In this document: positions 1 through 14,200 of the stretch, one piece after another
Layout of the letters: the number at the start of each line of letters is the position of its first letter
How positions within the stretch are numbered: the stretch's first letter is position 1
NCBI GenBank assembly: GCA_963989385.1
Contig: OZ022509.1
Coordinates: 53,026,271 to 53,090,270, forward strand
Source of the DNA: Ctena decussata
Lineage: Eukaryota; Mollusca; Bivalvia; Lucinida; Lucinidae
Length of the DNA: 64,000 nt
Direction: 5' to 3'
Made by a program: the position numbers and the translations under genes
The notes under the pieces: model-generated
What the model saw: only the letters and a program-made list of their open reading frames with translations
Databases searched by the model: none
Told to the model about the DNA's origin: nothing

Positions 1-225
1 TGCTAATTGCCGTAGCCTCACCCGTGCGGGTTAGAATCCTACCATAGACATTAAAAATATTCTTGTGTATATGTGTAAATATGAGGGGCTTCATATCAAA
101 TCATAGGAAATCGGTTCAGACTCTGATCAGAATGCAAAGAAGCCCTTGCTCTAAAAGGTTTGCTGCATTTGACTTTTCGTCTGATGCCCTTTAGAGTTGG
201 TTGGGTCGGGCGCTGGTGCTTCGTG

Positions 226-402
226 GGTTGATTGGTTGGTTGTTTTGGGTTTAACGGCCCTTTGAGACAATATTCTAGTCTATATCGGCCGTCTCCCAAA
301 GAATAGAAATGATAGATGAGAGAAAAAATGCCCAAAGAACCCCACCCGCACCTACTGCAAGCACAGTAGGCCCTTGTCTTTCTATTATCCAAAGCAGTAG
401 GT
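226..402 (-). repeat. (AACC)n-tailed SINE-A copy, reverse
   Basis: The (GGTT)n tail at about 226-245 is followed by the family's 3' region (reverse complement of 'gggccgttaaaccca'), then the 'ctgcaagcacagtaggcccttg' block. It belongs to the same family as 30576-30840 and 43472-43708, where target-site duplications show it is a retroposed SINE. It is truncated and placed head-to-head with the next copy. Confidence 0.75.
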
Positions 403-404
403 TT

Positions 405-623
405 GGTGCCGGGGCGTTGTCTGCTTAGGGTTATAATAGGGCAAGGCCTGGGTGTGCTTGCAGCTGAAGCGGGATGTTTTGCTCTCGGCTATTCTTTTTA
501 TTTGTTATCACTCCCGAATATCATATCTTCCTTTTCTTTTCCCTTCTGCTAAGATACAGCTCGAGATAGACAAATACTGTCTCATAGAGCCGTTAAACCC
601 AAAAGAACCAACCAACCAACCAA
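405..623 (+). repeat. (AACC)n-tailed SINE-A copy, forward
   Basis: A diverged forward copy: 'gtgccggggcgt', then 'agggcaaggc', then a T/C-rich middle, then 'ccgttaaacccaaaagaacc' and a short (AACC)n tail. It directly abuts the reverse copy at 226-402, so the pair forms an inverted arrangement upstream of the gene. Confidence 0.7.
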
Positions 624-758
624 ATCCTGGCAAACGTGCCTGTTATCTTTCTCGGACCATGGGACAATTCCTGGGCTAGCGAACTTGCATGAAGCGGCTC
701 TAACCTGAAGTCTACGACTGCTCGACCTCTTCCTGATGCCTCTGCCTGCTATATTTTT

Positions 759-1022
759 CAGGGTTCGAGGTTATAAAACTTCGTAACAATCTCAAACTCA
801 AAATAAAGCACAATGATTGCTCCTTCCGAGCATGTGCTCGGAAACAGCCAATCAGTGAGCTTTAGTTTGAGTTTGAGAATGTACTAAAACTTCATAACAA
901 TCTCCGAACTCAAAATAAAGCACAATGATTGCTCCTTCCAAGCATGTGCTCGGAAGCAGCCTATCAGTGAGCTTTAGTTTGAGTTTGAGAATGTACTTAA
1001 GTTTTATAACCTCGGGTCCAGG
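759..1022. mobile_element. Palindromic MITE, family GAGGTTATAAAACTT, two-unit copy
   Basis: Ends are inverted (left CAGGGTTCGAGGTTATAAAACTT; right AAGTTTTATAACCTCGGGTCC). Two similar palindromic units of about 120 bp lie between them, each centred on a 'ccgagcatgtgctcgg'-type palindrome. The same family recurs as a single unit at 53726-53878. No ORF is present, so it is a non-autonomous inverted-repeat element of unassigned superfamily. Confidence 0.7.
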
Positions 1023-2150
1023 TCATGGACGCTGAGGTGGTTGGATGAGGACTTCGACGCCCGCGAGGGTTACGTCAGTATGTGTGGCTCGGAGAAGGAA
1101 GTCCGTTGCTAAACTAAATTTGCTCACTTTTAAGCTTAAACGTAACTCAAGGAGTCAAATACAGAAATGCGCATCTGGCAGACCATATTTGATCAAGGCA
1201 TTTATTTCGCTGGTGAAATCTGTCCGAATATATACTGTATATAGTGTAGAAGATATCTTTATCAACACAAGTATCTTTTAAGAAATTTTGTTGGTTCAAT
1301 CATACTGACGGTTATTTCGCAGCTTGAGCGTTTGAATTTTTTTGGCCAAATTTTCTTGTAACTATCTACTTAAATACCCAGTCGAATCACTCATGAGAAA
1401 AAAAAAAATAGGCATAAACATTCGTATGCATAAAAAAAAACGTCGGGCATAACTCTCTCCTTTCTTCTCTGATCCTTTGTCAGTCAACATAAACTTCGCA
1501 AAACTTGTGCGCAAACATGGTATGTCCTTGTCAGCCTGCACGAATTTCGTAGGGTGGGCGACCTGCCCTAAGTTAATGATATGTACTTTTCATGCCACAG
1601 CACACCTGTTCATGCCTGGTAAACGCACATTTCCATTCCCAACTTGGAAATTAAATTGCAAAAGGATTTGCAAATTGTAACAATGCTATGCAGCTTATAG
1701 GAATGTTAACCGTATTAGTACAAAATTTCAACAGATAAACTGGTGGTGTTTTTATAGCAAAACTCCTGAAAAGTACAAAGGTAGGCAATGATCAGGAATT
1801 AATACACTCAAATTCCACATTCCGGTCTCAAAACCAATAGGGAAAGAAGCACACACACACGGAAAAATTGACACAAGTTCACGAAAGACACACACGGTAT
1901 ACCGAATGAGCAGTTCTTTCCCAAACAGGTGGTCATTCAGCTACCGAAAGTAGCTTAACCGAAATGTCGGTTTGGCCATTTGTAGGGTTTTTGTGCAAAA
2001 TCATTTTTTTTTTCATCAGAGCAAATATTGTACCGAAATATACTTCACAGATATTTATGAATCGAATCGCGTTGTTTTATTTTGGCTTACTTAATTTTTC
2101 ATTCTCGGGAGGGAATGTTATTGTTGCGTGTACCAGGCCTGCCTGATAAA
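1023..2150. other. Upstream region of the gene, no coding feature seen
   Basis: AT-rich sequence with short A tracts and a small CA-rich patch near 1850. Positions 1887-1949 match the reverse complement of 33064-33130 (in intron 5) over about 63 bp with roughly 85-90% identity by eye, so part of the proximal upstream sequence is dispersed repeat. Short ORFs here show no coding character. Confidence 0.4.
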
Positions 2151-2152
2151 GG

Positions 2153-2162
2153 AGTATTAAAA
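2153..2162 (+). promoter_or_regulatory. Possible TATA-like element
   Basis: 'gtattaaaaa' lies about 85 bp upstream of the ATG at 2240. That would place a start site near 2185 with a roughly 55-nt leader. The match is weak and nothing else supports it. Confidence 0.2.
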
Positions 2163-2239
2163 AGTCAAGCACAATAGAGCTGATGGCATTTTCAACAGGA
2201 CTGAGAAGGAGAGAAGATTTGAAGAAAAAAAATCACAAA

Positions 2240-2288
2240 ATGGTTCGAATTCTGATAGCTGCACTTATGTTTGCGGTCTTTGCCGAAG
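2240..2288 (+). CDS. Exon 1: signal peptide
   Basis: Sixteen codons plus one base: ATG, one Arg, then a hydrophobic core (ILIAALMFAVFA) ending in a V-x-A type cleavage site, followed by acidic residues. The donor is GAAG|GTTAGA (weak but usable), phase 1. No earlier in-frame ATG is linked to coding sequence. The leader is A-rich (aaaaaaaatcacaaa) just before the start. Confidence 0.75.
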
Positions 2289-5200
2289 GTTAGATTATAT
2301 ACTTCATTTTATACCCGCTTTGACAAATAGTTTCCATTATGTTATAGTTCTGTCAATCTGTCCGTCCGTAAATAAATTTGTTCACTGTCGCATTACTTGT
2401 TCGGACCAGTTTTTATACACCCGTTTTGAAAAAAACGGACGTATTATGGCATGGTGCTGTCCGTCCGTCCGTCTGTCCGTCAACATTCTTGTGCGCACTA
2501 TATCTCAGTAAAAGTTTAAGATATCTTTATGAAATATTGTAGGCATTATATTATGATGGGGCAAAGTGTTGAGTACAGTTTTGGTTGTTTCCCCTTTCTT
2601 ACTTTCCAAGTTATGACCCTTTGATTATTTTTACTCTACTAGCCTTGTGCACGCCTTAACTAGTTAACGGTTGGGATATCCTAATGAAACTGCATAGCAA
2701 TGTGTATGAGGGTCCGACAATATGTCGCGTATGACAATGGTTGCTCTCCCTTTTTCATTTAGAGTTGCATCCTTTTGATTAAATGTTTAGGCTATTTTTG
2801 TGTATACTAATTTTGTGCATTCACTAACTTAGTAAGCGTTTGGGATATCTTGATGAAACTTTATAGCAATGGGCATGTTCACAAGCGGGTGTGTCACATA
2901 TAAGGATGGTTGTTTCCCTTACTTAATTCTGCAGTAATGTCCCTTTGATTAGCTTTTTTAGGCTAGCCCTATTCCACCATTCACTCCTTAACCCTTTGAG
3001 ATATTTGAATGAAACTTTGTAGGAATGTGTATACTAATGGGGCAATGTATCTTGAGCATGAACCACAACTCTTGGCTTACTTCCATGTAAACATTTATTT
3101 TGCAACATTCTTAAATAAGAACGCATCGGTTTATTGCCAAAAAAATTGTGACAGGCATATAGTTTTGAAATGTCTATGGCAATGCCACTGCAAATTTAGA
3201 AAGTCTGACTTATCTACTTAAACGTTGAAATTCAAAAGTGCGGAATTATCATTACATCTGTCTTGAATGCCGATTTTCTTCGGTATGTAGGTCATTTGGA
3301 ACCCCAAAACTGTAAGTAAGAGGAACAGATGGGAAAATGAGAATAAAACTATAAGAAAAGGCGAGTTCTATTTATTTTTTTTTTCGTGAGAAATCTCGGA
3401 ATATTAGAAATAGCCCCCATTAACACTGAATGTTGTGCAAACTGTCATTTTACATTGACATTTAAAAACCTGTCTGTCTAGCAATATGAAAATGGCATTT
3501 CATTACCTCAATGACTGTTTAACTTAAATTCATTATGGTACCTTTCCAGAAAAAGATGATGTAGTCAATGCGGCGGAACTTAATTTGACTAGCATATATT
3601 TAGGTACATACTTTTCAACATTGTTACTCATATTTCTTTTATTTTTGCTACTTTTTATTAATTTTCAAGTAAGATATACCACAATCCCTAGGTTCATGTT
3701 CGTATGTACATTAAACCGAATTGTCACACTCTGGTCTTCTAATAGTGCCATATTATTCAGTGCACCAGAATACAGCCAAAGTAACCTTTCACATTTCAAA
3801 CAACATACAAAAGTATGCAGTCAACTAAGTGTCTAGTTTATCCTGCGATTTCAGAGCAGGGGATGGGGGGCAGGGGGGCAAGAATTTGATAAATGAAGTA
3901 AAAGAAGTAGGATTGGCAGTAGTGTTGAAAGTAAGAGTACAGCTGCCTTTCGCTTAAAAATATTTGAAAAGAAAAAAAATGACTGTCGAAGTTCCTGACT
4001 AGAGTTTCGAACACAATATAAATTGAAGACAGACAAAAAGAGCATCAAAATGTTGAACAATATAGATCCGTCTACAGGGAATATATTCCTTCTGGGAAAT
4101 ATACTAATCAAAATAAGTTACTCTGCATAAACTTTATGCAACATTTTCTAACAATACCTGTCGGTGGGACAGGATAGCTCGCCTGACAGCGCTTTGCCCA
4201 TCACATAAAAAACTTTAACGTATAACTTTAACACATCGCTAACGCCGACGCTAACGCCGACGCCGGGGGTAGTACAATAGCTCTTTCTGAACTTCGTTCA
4301 GGCGAGCTAAAAAGTAACATAACGAATGAATTTGCAGTCCATTCCAGTATATTCATTTTATATTTGTAGTCAGACAGGTTTTTATGCCTCCAACGTCAGA
4401 GCAGTTGAGGGGGCATATTGGTTTGGGCCTGTCCATCCATCTGTCAGTCCGTCCGTCCGTAACGCTTTCTGGCAGCTGGGAAAATCAAAAACCACTTTTC
4501 TAGAATCTTGAAATTTTATATGTGGCATGTACGTGAAAAAGAAGCGGACCCGTATTTTTAGCTCACCTGAGCTTATAGTATAGGCAGGCAGCCGTCGTCC
4601 GTCAACATTTTCAATTTCAAATGACGTCACCTCTGAAACTACAAGGCCCATTTTTACCAAATTTCATATATAGCATCAAAAGGCAGGGAGAAACAATGAT
4701 ACTGTTTTTTATCCAAATCGCTTTAGAACTTTGGTTGCTATGGCAACTTAAAGTTTCCATTGACTTTTATGGGAAAATTGAAAATTTTCTTTTATTATTA
4801 TGTCACTGCAGATATTTTGACAAAACTTTTACAGAAATGTTCCTTGAGTAGTACTCTATCAACCACATGAAATTAATGTAAATTGCACAATTGGGCTGGT
4901 TGCCATGGCAACCGATTAGTTAAAAATAGAAAAGATATTCAAACACCATCTCCTCAGAAACTATGTAACTGAAAAAGCTCAAACTTCAAAGAAAGGATCT
5001 TGGTACTACCCTCTATAAAAATACTGTTTGTCTTGGTAATTGCTCCAGCAGTTTGATTGCAATGGCGTTGCCATTGACATATAATGGGAAAATTGCAAAT
5101 TTGCATTTACTGCTATGTGATTGCAGATATTTTGACAAAACTTTTATAGAAATATTCCTTGGGTAGTCCCAAGCAGCTGTATTAAAAATAGAAAAAAAAA

Positions 5201-8200
5201 TATTAAAATATCATTTTTGCAGAAATAATGTGGCCGATAAAGCTCAACCTTTACAGAAAGGGTCTTTGTACAAGCCTCTATAGAATAACTGTTTTTCGTG
5301 GAAATTGCTTCAGCAGTTAGGTTGTTAGGCAACTTATACTTTCCCCTGACTTATGGGAAAAATGGGAAGCTGCAATTTTTGCTATCTCCCTGCAGTTATT
5401 TGGATTTTTTTGGTCCAAATCACCGAATTAGTTGCCATGGCAGTATTAAGGAAATATTTTCGAAAAAATATTTCAAAATCTTTTCCTCAAAAACCATATC
5501 GGGGGATGAAGCTGATTCTTTGCATACATGTTCATGACATTAGCTACTACGTAAATATTTTTTTTTTATTATTGTTGCCCACGTGGTTTCATTGCTATGG
5601 CACTCTAAAGTTTCCATAGTCTTGTATTGGGAAAAGTGCAACTGTGTTACTGCAATATTTAGGCAAAAAGTTTTACAAAACTGTTTTTTTTTTTATTGTA
5701 ACTTCATCAAACTTGCTAATATTAACTCGGATAAGCATAACAACTCAAAGTTGAAATTAGGCCAAATTGTACAATTTACTTTAGTGTTGCTAACTCTTGA
5801 GTGCTAAGGGTGAATGGACTCAGGTGAGCTACAGGACCATTGGTCCTCTGGTTTCCTCCGCCGCTCTTGTTCAGAAGTTATATCCCTTTTTGCTACTTAT
5901 TCATTTTGAAACAGAACAAGTTTGTGAACAAAATATCTGTGGAGAAACGCCGAAGCTAGGATGCTGATATTTGACATACAGATACAAACCAAAGTGTGGC
6001 TGAACTGATTAACTTTATTTCTTAAATTTTTAGTTGAGTTATTCCCCTTTTTCTGACATAGGCATTTTGTATAGGAAAAAGCTTGTAAACAAAATATCTG
6101 AACCGCTTAAACTAGGCTCCTATATTTGGCATGCAGATTGAGACTAAGTTGTAGATGCACTGATTAATTTTTGAGCATATTTCTTAAATTTTTGGTTGCG
6201 TTTTTCTCCTTTTTAGCTCACCTGGCCCGGAGGGCCATAGTGAGCTATTGTCATACCAATGCGTCCGGCGTGCGTCGTGCGTCCGTGCGTCGTCCGTCAA
6301 CACCTAAAAACAAATATTCAAACATCTTCTTCTGTAAAACTACTGGTCCCATGGTTCTCAAATTTCACATGGAGCATGACCTGACTCCAGGGTCTCAGAA
6401 TTGTAAAATTGGGTCAGGTTGAAAATCCAAGATGGCCGCCGTTACTAAAAATAGCAAAAACAACAAAATAAACTTCTTCTCCAGAACCACTGGGTATATT
6501 TGTCTGAATTTTGGCATGGAATATCAGTGAAACCTTGGTATTCAAAATTTTAAAAATGAAAAAAATCTGTAGCGGAGTTTTGTCACAGTGACCTACTTTC
6601 TGTTTACGTGTGTAATTTTGCTCAAATGCCAATGTCAAAAAATGACCTATTTAAACAACTTCAAACAACTTCTTCTCTAAAACCACTGAGCCCATGGATC
6701 TCAAATTTCACATTGAGCATGACCAGACTGCAGGGTTTCAAAATTGTAAAATTGAGTCAGGTCAAGAATCCAAGATGGCTGCCGTTACTAAAAATAGCAA
6801 AAACAACAAAATCAACTTCTTCTCCAGAACCATTTGGTATATTTGGTTGAAAGTTTGCATAGAACATAAATGGGACCTTGGTATTAAAAATTGTAAAAAT
6901 AAAAAAAATCTATAGCGGAATTAGGTCACAGTGACCTACTTAGCGTTAACAAGGCCGATTTTACTCAAATGTCACTATCTAAAGAAAATGAAGCCAATTC
7001 TGACCAGATTTGGTCAGAATTGGTTCTTGAATGGAATTATAATTTCAATTTTGTGCCAGTTGACACCATGGGGGCCGTTACTAAAAATAGCACAAACATA
7101 AAAATGACAATTACTCAAGAACCCTTGAATGGAATTCGACCAATTTTGTGTCAGAATGTTCCTTGCATGAAGCCGTTTCGATTAATTGCAATTTGGCATT
7201 CCAAGATGACCGCCATCTGGTGTTACTAAAAATAGCACAAACATACAAATGACAATTACTCAAGAACCCTTGAATGGAATTGGACCAATTTTGTGTCAGA
7301 ATGTTCCTTGCATGAAGTCGTTTTGATTAATTGCAATTTGGCATTCCAAGATGGCCGCCATCTGCGTTACTAAAAATAGCACAAAACATGAAAATGACAA
7401 TATCTCAGTAACCGCTGAATGGATTTTGACGAAATCTGTGTCAAAATGATTCTTGCATTGAGATGTTTCAAAAATATCTAACTGTAGACCATTCATATTG
7501 GCCTCTGTTACTAAAAATAGAAAAATGTGAAAATTAGAAAATCTCAATGGCGTTGGATCAATTTTGCGTCAGAATGGTCCTTTCATTAAGCTTTTTCGAT
7601 TTTTTTTGCATTTTGGCATTCCAAGATGGCCGCCATTTGCCGTTACTAGAAATAGCACAAAACATGAAAATGACAATATCTCAGTAACCGCTGAATGGAT
7701 TTTGACGAAATTTGTGAGAAAATGATTCTTGCATTGAGATGTTTCAAAAATATCTAACTGTAAGACCAGTCATATTGGCCTCTGTTACTAAAAATAGAAA
7801 AATGTGAAAATCAGAAAATCTCAATGGAATTGGACCAAATTTGTGTCAAAATGGTCCTTGCATGAAGGCTTTTCGATTTTTTGCATTTTAGCAATCCAAG
7901 ATGGCCGCCATCTGCCGTTACTAAAAATAGCACAAAACATGAAACTGGCAATATCTCAGTAACCCCTGAATGGATTTTGATGAAATTTGTGACAAAATGA
8001 TTCTTGCATTGAGGTGTTTCAAAAGTAAATATATAAAGACCAGGCAAGTTGGCCTCTGTTACTAAAAGTAGCAAAATGTGAAAATGAGAAATTCTCAGTG
8101 GAATTGGACCAATTTTGTATCAGAATGGTTCCGTTGAACAATAGCTAGGTGAGCGATATCAGGCCCATTTGGGCCTCTTGTTCAGAAATAGGCATTTTAT

Positions 8201-11200
8201 TTAAGAATAACCTTGTGAACAAAATATCTGAAGAACCACTTAAGCTAGGTTTCTGATATTTGTTGTACAGTTACAGATCAAGGTGTAGATGAACTTATTA
8301 CCTTTTGAGCATATTTTGTAAATTTTCAGTTGAGTTATTCCCTTTTTCAGACATATGCATTTTGTATAGGAACAAGCTTGTGAACAAATATCGGAAGAAT
8401 ACCATTAGCTAGGATCTTTATTTTTGGCATGCAAGTGTGAACCAAGGTGTAGATGAACTGATTAGCTTTTGAGCCTATTTCATGAAGTTTTGGTTTAATT
8501 ATTCCCCTTTTTCGGACATAGCCATTTGGTATAGGAACAAGCTTGTAAGCAAAATATCCAAAGAACCGCTTAAGCTACGATGTTTATATTTGGCATAGAG
8601 TTACAAGTCAATGTTTAGATGACCTGATTACCATTTTAGCTAATTCTATAAATACTGGGTTCTTACTTGTACATTATGGGATGGTAGATGGATGGATGAC
8701 TTGCGATTTTACGTCCTTTTCCACAGTATTTTAGTCATCTCAGGACGGTAGGCGGATAAAAATGAAAGGCTGTGTGCAATGGAACCCCGTTTACGATAGA
8801 AAAAAAACTCCGCCTCCGGCGGGGTTCAAACCCGCGACCGCTAGAGCAGTAGGTCAGCGCTTAACCCACTGAGCTACCGGGGCTCCCCTTCATGGGATGA
8901 ACCTTCTTTAGAGGCAAGCATATGGGGGGCATAGTGTTTCATAAACACATTTTATAGTTAACCTTTAACGTAAACTATGAGTCTATGCAACTTTCAGTTT
9001 AAATATGGGTCATTTTTAATATTCCCAGTTATCTAATGGTACAAACACGCATTTTTTTTTTTTGGTTATTTAAGTCTCATTTCCCACTCTATTCCTCTCA
9101 GACACATTTTTTGATATATTGAACGAAACTGGAATTCAATACGGATTTCACAACAGTCTTGTGCTTATAAATTTCAATGTTTAATTAGAAAAGCCAAAGT
9201 TTCTTAACTTGCAGTGGCATTGCTATAAAATGGAAAAGTTTCTTAACTTGCAGTGGCATAGCCATAAACTTTCCCCGACTGCATGCCTGTTATAATTTGC
9301 AATAAATCGATGCATTTTATCTTAAAATGTTGGAAGGTAGTTATCCACATTATCCAGAAAAGCAGAACTAAAATTTATGACTGCCAATCTGACAATAAAA
9401 TTTCCTTTACTTTCAATTCAAAGGAATGTTATTTTACAGTCTCGAACACTTCAAAGTTCACCATTTGAAAGTTTGCTCAGGTGTGATTTAAATGTTTCTT
9501 AATTATGACAAGTATAGTGGTCTTGCTAGGAATGAAGTATATATTTAATAACTTTTGAGTGCCTGCATATGTTTTGACGTTCTGGGAAGCTTTCAGGCTT
9601 CAAATATACCTACTCTTATAGCTGCTGTGCTTATGTTTGTATGACAGGGGCATGGTATATCAAAATTAAGAAAGCTACTTTCTTTTCTTCACCGTCTCAA
9701 AGGGCCGTTAAACCCAGAACAACCAACCAACCTCACTGTGTTCCATTTTCATTTACGTTTTGGCCATTTAATTAAACCCACTGTTTCAAAGTTATGAAAG
9801 CATGAAAGGGAACTCAGTGAAACTTTATGCATTGATAGATAGCAATTTAAGGAAGTGCAGAGCATAAGAACCGTAACCCTGTCAAAAATAATTACGGATT
9901 TAGCTCCGTTCTTTGTTTTTCCAATATTTTACTTGGCCGGAGCATATCTCATTTAGTATTGAAGTGAAAGAAATAAAACTTCACACACTAATAGAGAGCA
10001 GTAAGAGGAAGTGTAGAGCTCAAGTATCATAATCCTGTCACAAGTAATTACAGAGTTAGCTCCCTTCTTAGTTTTTTTCCAGTATTTTGCTTAGCCGGAA
10101 CATATCTTTAAAAGTGTTGAAGAAATGTAATGAAAATTAAAATAGTGATAGAGAAAAATGAGAGGGAGTGCAGAGCTCAATAACTCTATATTAAATTATT
10201 TCGGAGTTACTTCCCTTCTTATTTTTTCTCCCTTGATGCTTTTCTGGAGCATATCTCAAAAAGCATTGAAAAGGATTGAATGAACTTTCACACATTAATA
10301 GAGGACAATGCAGAGCACAAAAAAAACATAACCCCACTGCAAGTAATTTTGGACTTATTTCCCTTCTTTTTCATTTCTCATTTATTTGCTTGTCTGGGGC
10401 ATATCTTTGAAAGTATAAAAGGTACCCAAATGAAATTTCACTTATAAATAGAGGACAGTTTCATCAGGATACTCATTTCACTATTGCACACCTTCGGGGA
10501 GCATCCATCGGTTCCACTGATTCTCTTGTTATATTTTGGCTATTCAGTTGCAGAAAACTGAACTCTCAAATTCAAGATGGGAATGGAATTGCGCTCTCCC
10601 CAGGCGTGACTGGGGCATCCTTATTCAAAAGTAGCACAGCACAGTAGAACATAATATGGTCAGCAAAAGCTGTTGCCTGACAACATAGCTCGCCTGAATT
10701 GGTGCCTGCCCATTGCATAGTCACTATGGTAGTGTGGCTTGCACTCCATAAAACTACAGGCAAGCATTCCATTACTTAATATAGTTACCTTTTACCGCAA
10801 AACATCTAAAAATATTTTGTTGCGATCGGGCAATTACTTCTATTGATAAATGTCTAACAATTGACATCAAGGTCACTGAGTGTGGTGGAGTGGTAGCCTG
10901 TAAAACTTCAGACCAATATCGAACTATAGTGCAAGTATCAAACAAACCCATCAACACATTTATGAACAAAAGCTGTCTTAAAAAAAGTCTTAAAATAAAA
11001 AACATTCACATGAAATTTCAAAGTCCATGACCTTAAATACTAAGGGGTAAGCGGAAGCAGGATGCATTACAGCCCTGAACCATTACTCCATCATGGCACT
11101 GTGAAATTATGTTTTCATAAATATAAAACTTAAACCAAAATCTTTAAGACATAATTCAAAGTCAATGACCTTGACTTCAAGTGGGTTTCGTATATAGTAT

Positions 11201-14200
11201 TTTGTAAAACCTCAAACAAGTATCTAACATCAATTCAAGTGTGAACTAAATCTATGCTAAGCATTATGAATCTGTATGCAATCAGAAAACTTAAATATAA
11301 TCCAAAATTTATAAAGCCCACGACATTGACATCAAGGTCCCTGAGCGGTGTTGGGGGAAGTTTTCTGTAAACTTTGGAATAATTTCTAACTACAATGCAA
11401 ATATCAAAAGAATCCATCAATGGGTTCAGGAGATATGGGCCTTTAAAAAACTTTAACCAAAACATTCAGTCCATGAAAAGACAATTTATTGCGTCCATGA
11501 CCTTGACAGCAAGGTCAGTGAGTGTGATGGGGATGGTACCTTGGAAAACTCTGGACCAATGTCTAACTACAATGCAAATATCAAAAGAGTCCATCAATGG
11601 GTTCAGGACATATGGGTCTTGAAAAAAGATCTTGAACCAAAACATCCAGTCCAAAAACTCCAATTTCCTAAGTCCATGATCTTGACATCAAGGTCACTGA
11701 GTGCGATGTGGTGGTATCCTGTAAAACGTCGGACCAATATCGAACTACAATGCAAGTATCAAACAAATCCATCCATGTGTTAAGGATATATAGGTCTTTA
11801 AAAAAATTTAATCAAACCAACCGATTCGGACGCCTACGCGGACGCCGACGCCAGGATGATAACAATTTCTCTTACTGAAACTTCGTTTAAGCGAGCTAAA
11901 ATTAAAACCTTAAAAAGGTATAAAAAAAATCTGCCAACCAAGTGTGCAAAATCAAAACACCAGTTGGAAGGACTGCTTTTGGCACGGAAGCAAATGAAAT
12001 ATGGAGGCAGACATTTATTTTTCGAACATTTTGTTTCAGCTTCTGCTAATCCAGACTGGTTCACAGGTATGCTGCCTGCTCTTTATTGTCCATATTGATA
12101 GTAGCGGAGAACTGTAAAATAAATATAATGATAGAAGTAGAAATATTTTTGTATCGTTTCATTAGTTGTATATGTTTTTGTGTCTGTTGGTGCTACCCAG
12201 GAGACAGGACCCCCACTCAAGACATCGAAAGAAGAAAAAGAATGAAACACGAACGACAAAACGAAACAGCACGTGAGCGATAACAGGCACAAGCCTACAA
12301 CAGAAGAACCGCCGGAATGATCGGCTGAACAACCTATTGAGGGTTGTACGTTAACCGCATGCATGTTGCCTCACACTTATTTCTGATGCAGCTACAAAAT
12401 AAAGTACTAGTAGATTGGCACCCCTGATAAAATGATGAAGACAGGCATAATGTTGTTTTCATTGTTTCCATCATTTTGTTTCAGCTACAGTTACTACATC
12501 GTACTGGGCCAGAGGTATATATTGCAAATATTATAAGAATATAGAACCGTATAATAAAGATAATGTTACGCAGAGCTATTTTGTACTGTTTCAAAAGAAG
12601 TATATGATTTTGTGTCTGTTGATGCTACCCAGGAGACAGGACCCCCACGCAAGACATCAAAAAAGATAAAATTAAAATCTGAAAAAGTTCCTTCAAAAGC
12701 AGAGAATACATACAGAAGTAGGAACATGGGCCAGACTACGTAGTTTCAGCTAATAAAGCCTCGTCAGTAACCCTGACAATATCTGATGACGAAACCAGAA
12801 AAAAAGTATACTGTAATTTCTTAATTTTAATTGGGCAGTCGATTCAAAAACTGATTATTTCAAAAGGATCCAAATTACATAAAAGACGACGATCTAGAAT
12901 AATAGTCAAAATCGATCTCAAATTTCTCAGAATCTATTCTCTGATCTCAAAGGATGTAAATGAAATATAATCTGCACTATGGATGATGTACGGGGAGACG
13001 TTTTACGGCCGCCTCACGGCACAACACCAGCTTCAGTGAGGTAAAATTAAAATCTGAAAAAGTTCCTTCAAAAGCAGAGAATACATACAGAAGTAGGAAC
13101 ATGGGCCAGACTACGTAGTTTCGGCTAATAAAGCCTCGTCAGTGACCCTGACAATATCTGATGACGAAACCAGAAAAAAGTATACCGTAATTTCTTAATT
13201 TTAAATGGGCAGTCGATTCAAAAACTGATTATTTCAAAAGGATCCAAATTACATAAAAGACGACGATCTAGAATAATAGTCAAAAGACTGAAATGCGAAC
13301 ATCATAGCGGCGGAAATAGCCGAAGATTATTGGTTTCCGTAAAAAGGTGTGAACTGATTTACCTGTGAAATAATTTGCACTGAAACCGATGGAGAAACAT
13401 AAAAACTAATTAAAGATATTTTATTTATAAATTTCATTTTTTCCTGTTATTTTCAGGAAGAAAATTATATTGCCTTTATAGTATATTTTATAAGAATATT
13501 TTATCATCTTGATGCTTCCCGAGATTAACAAAGACGACTGGTATGCCTCTCGTTTACCAGTACTCGAAATACTGTTGGAAACGTGAGTTTTCATATATAA
13601 ACCTTTTTTCATTTCAAATGTGATATTTTTTCCTGTTACAAATATTTTCCTTACTTTCTGAATTTTACAATGATGCAACATTTGTATGTCTTTGTGTAGA
13701 TTTTCTTGCTTCCAAATTGTCTTAAAAATCGGGTTTGATCTCTCATCAGCATTACAAATAAAGCAGAGAAATTTTGTAAGTCCGAAAGCGTATTTACCTT
13801 TATGACATTACGAACTGATCACAGGGAAACCCGGAGAAACAAATAAATATTTCCTATAAGATTTTTTTTCAACTGTCATATTGTACTTATTATATTTAGA
13901 AAGAAAATTTTATTGTCTTTGTAGTGATATATATATATATATAAAAATTATTAAATCATTTTGTTGCCTTGAAGCTTCATGCGATCCTCAAAGGAGACTG
14001 ACATGCATCTAGTAACATAAGTTTTCACATTTGAAAGAACTATAAACCTGTTTTTATGTCCAGTGTGATTGTCATAAATGTTTTCCTTACTTTCTGATCT
14101 TTACAAAGTTGTATAATTTGTATATGTTTGTTTAGATCTACATGCTTCCAAATATTTTTAAAAATCGGGTTTGACCTATCAGCATTAGAAATACAGCGGC

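Larger units (their letters stand above)
4379..8666 (+). mobile_element. HCA-3-like element, interrupted by two HCA-1 insertions
   Basis: It begins 'tttttatgcctccaacg' with a 'gggggcata' stem partner and a '(gtcc)n' leader. Its body of about 150-bp units ('aacaagcttgtgaacaaaatatctg', 'gagttattcccctttttc') is split by HCA-1 copies at 4555-5851 and 6210-8180. The body resumes in register after each. The end near 8666 is approximate. Confidence 0.6.

Noticed and set aside
8815..8886. tRNA gene on the minus strand
   Set aside because: The A and B box regions and T-arm are tRNA-like, but the rest does not fold as a tRNA and it continues into a SINE body with target duplications. The tRNA-like stretches at 39616, 61580-61656 and 63766 were rejected for the same reason.
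9598..9650. Resemblance of 'cttatagctgctgtgcttatgtttg' to exon 1
   Set aside because: Similarity is confined to about 20 bases, there is no aligned start codon, and no usable phase-1 donor.
13456..13480. Possible extra phase 1-1 microexon (acceptor 'ttattttcag', donor GTATAT)
   Set aside because: The stretch lies in a 430-bp duplicated region whose second copy is degenerate, and the peptide is unremarkable. Not included without RNA evidence.
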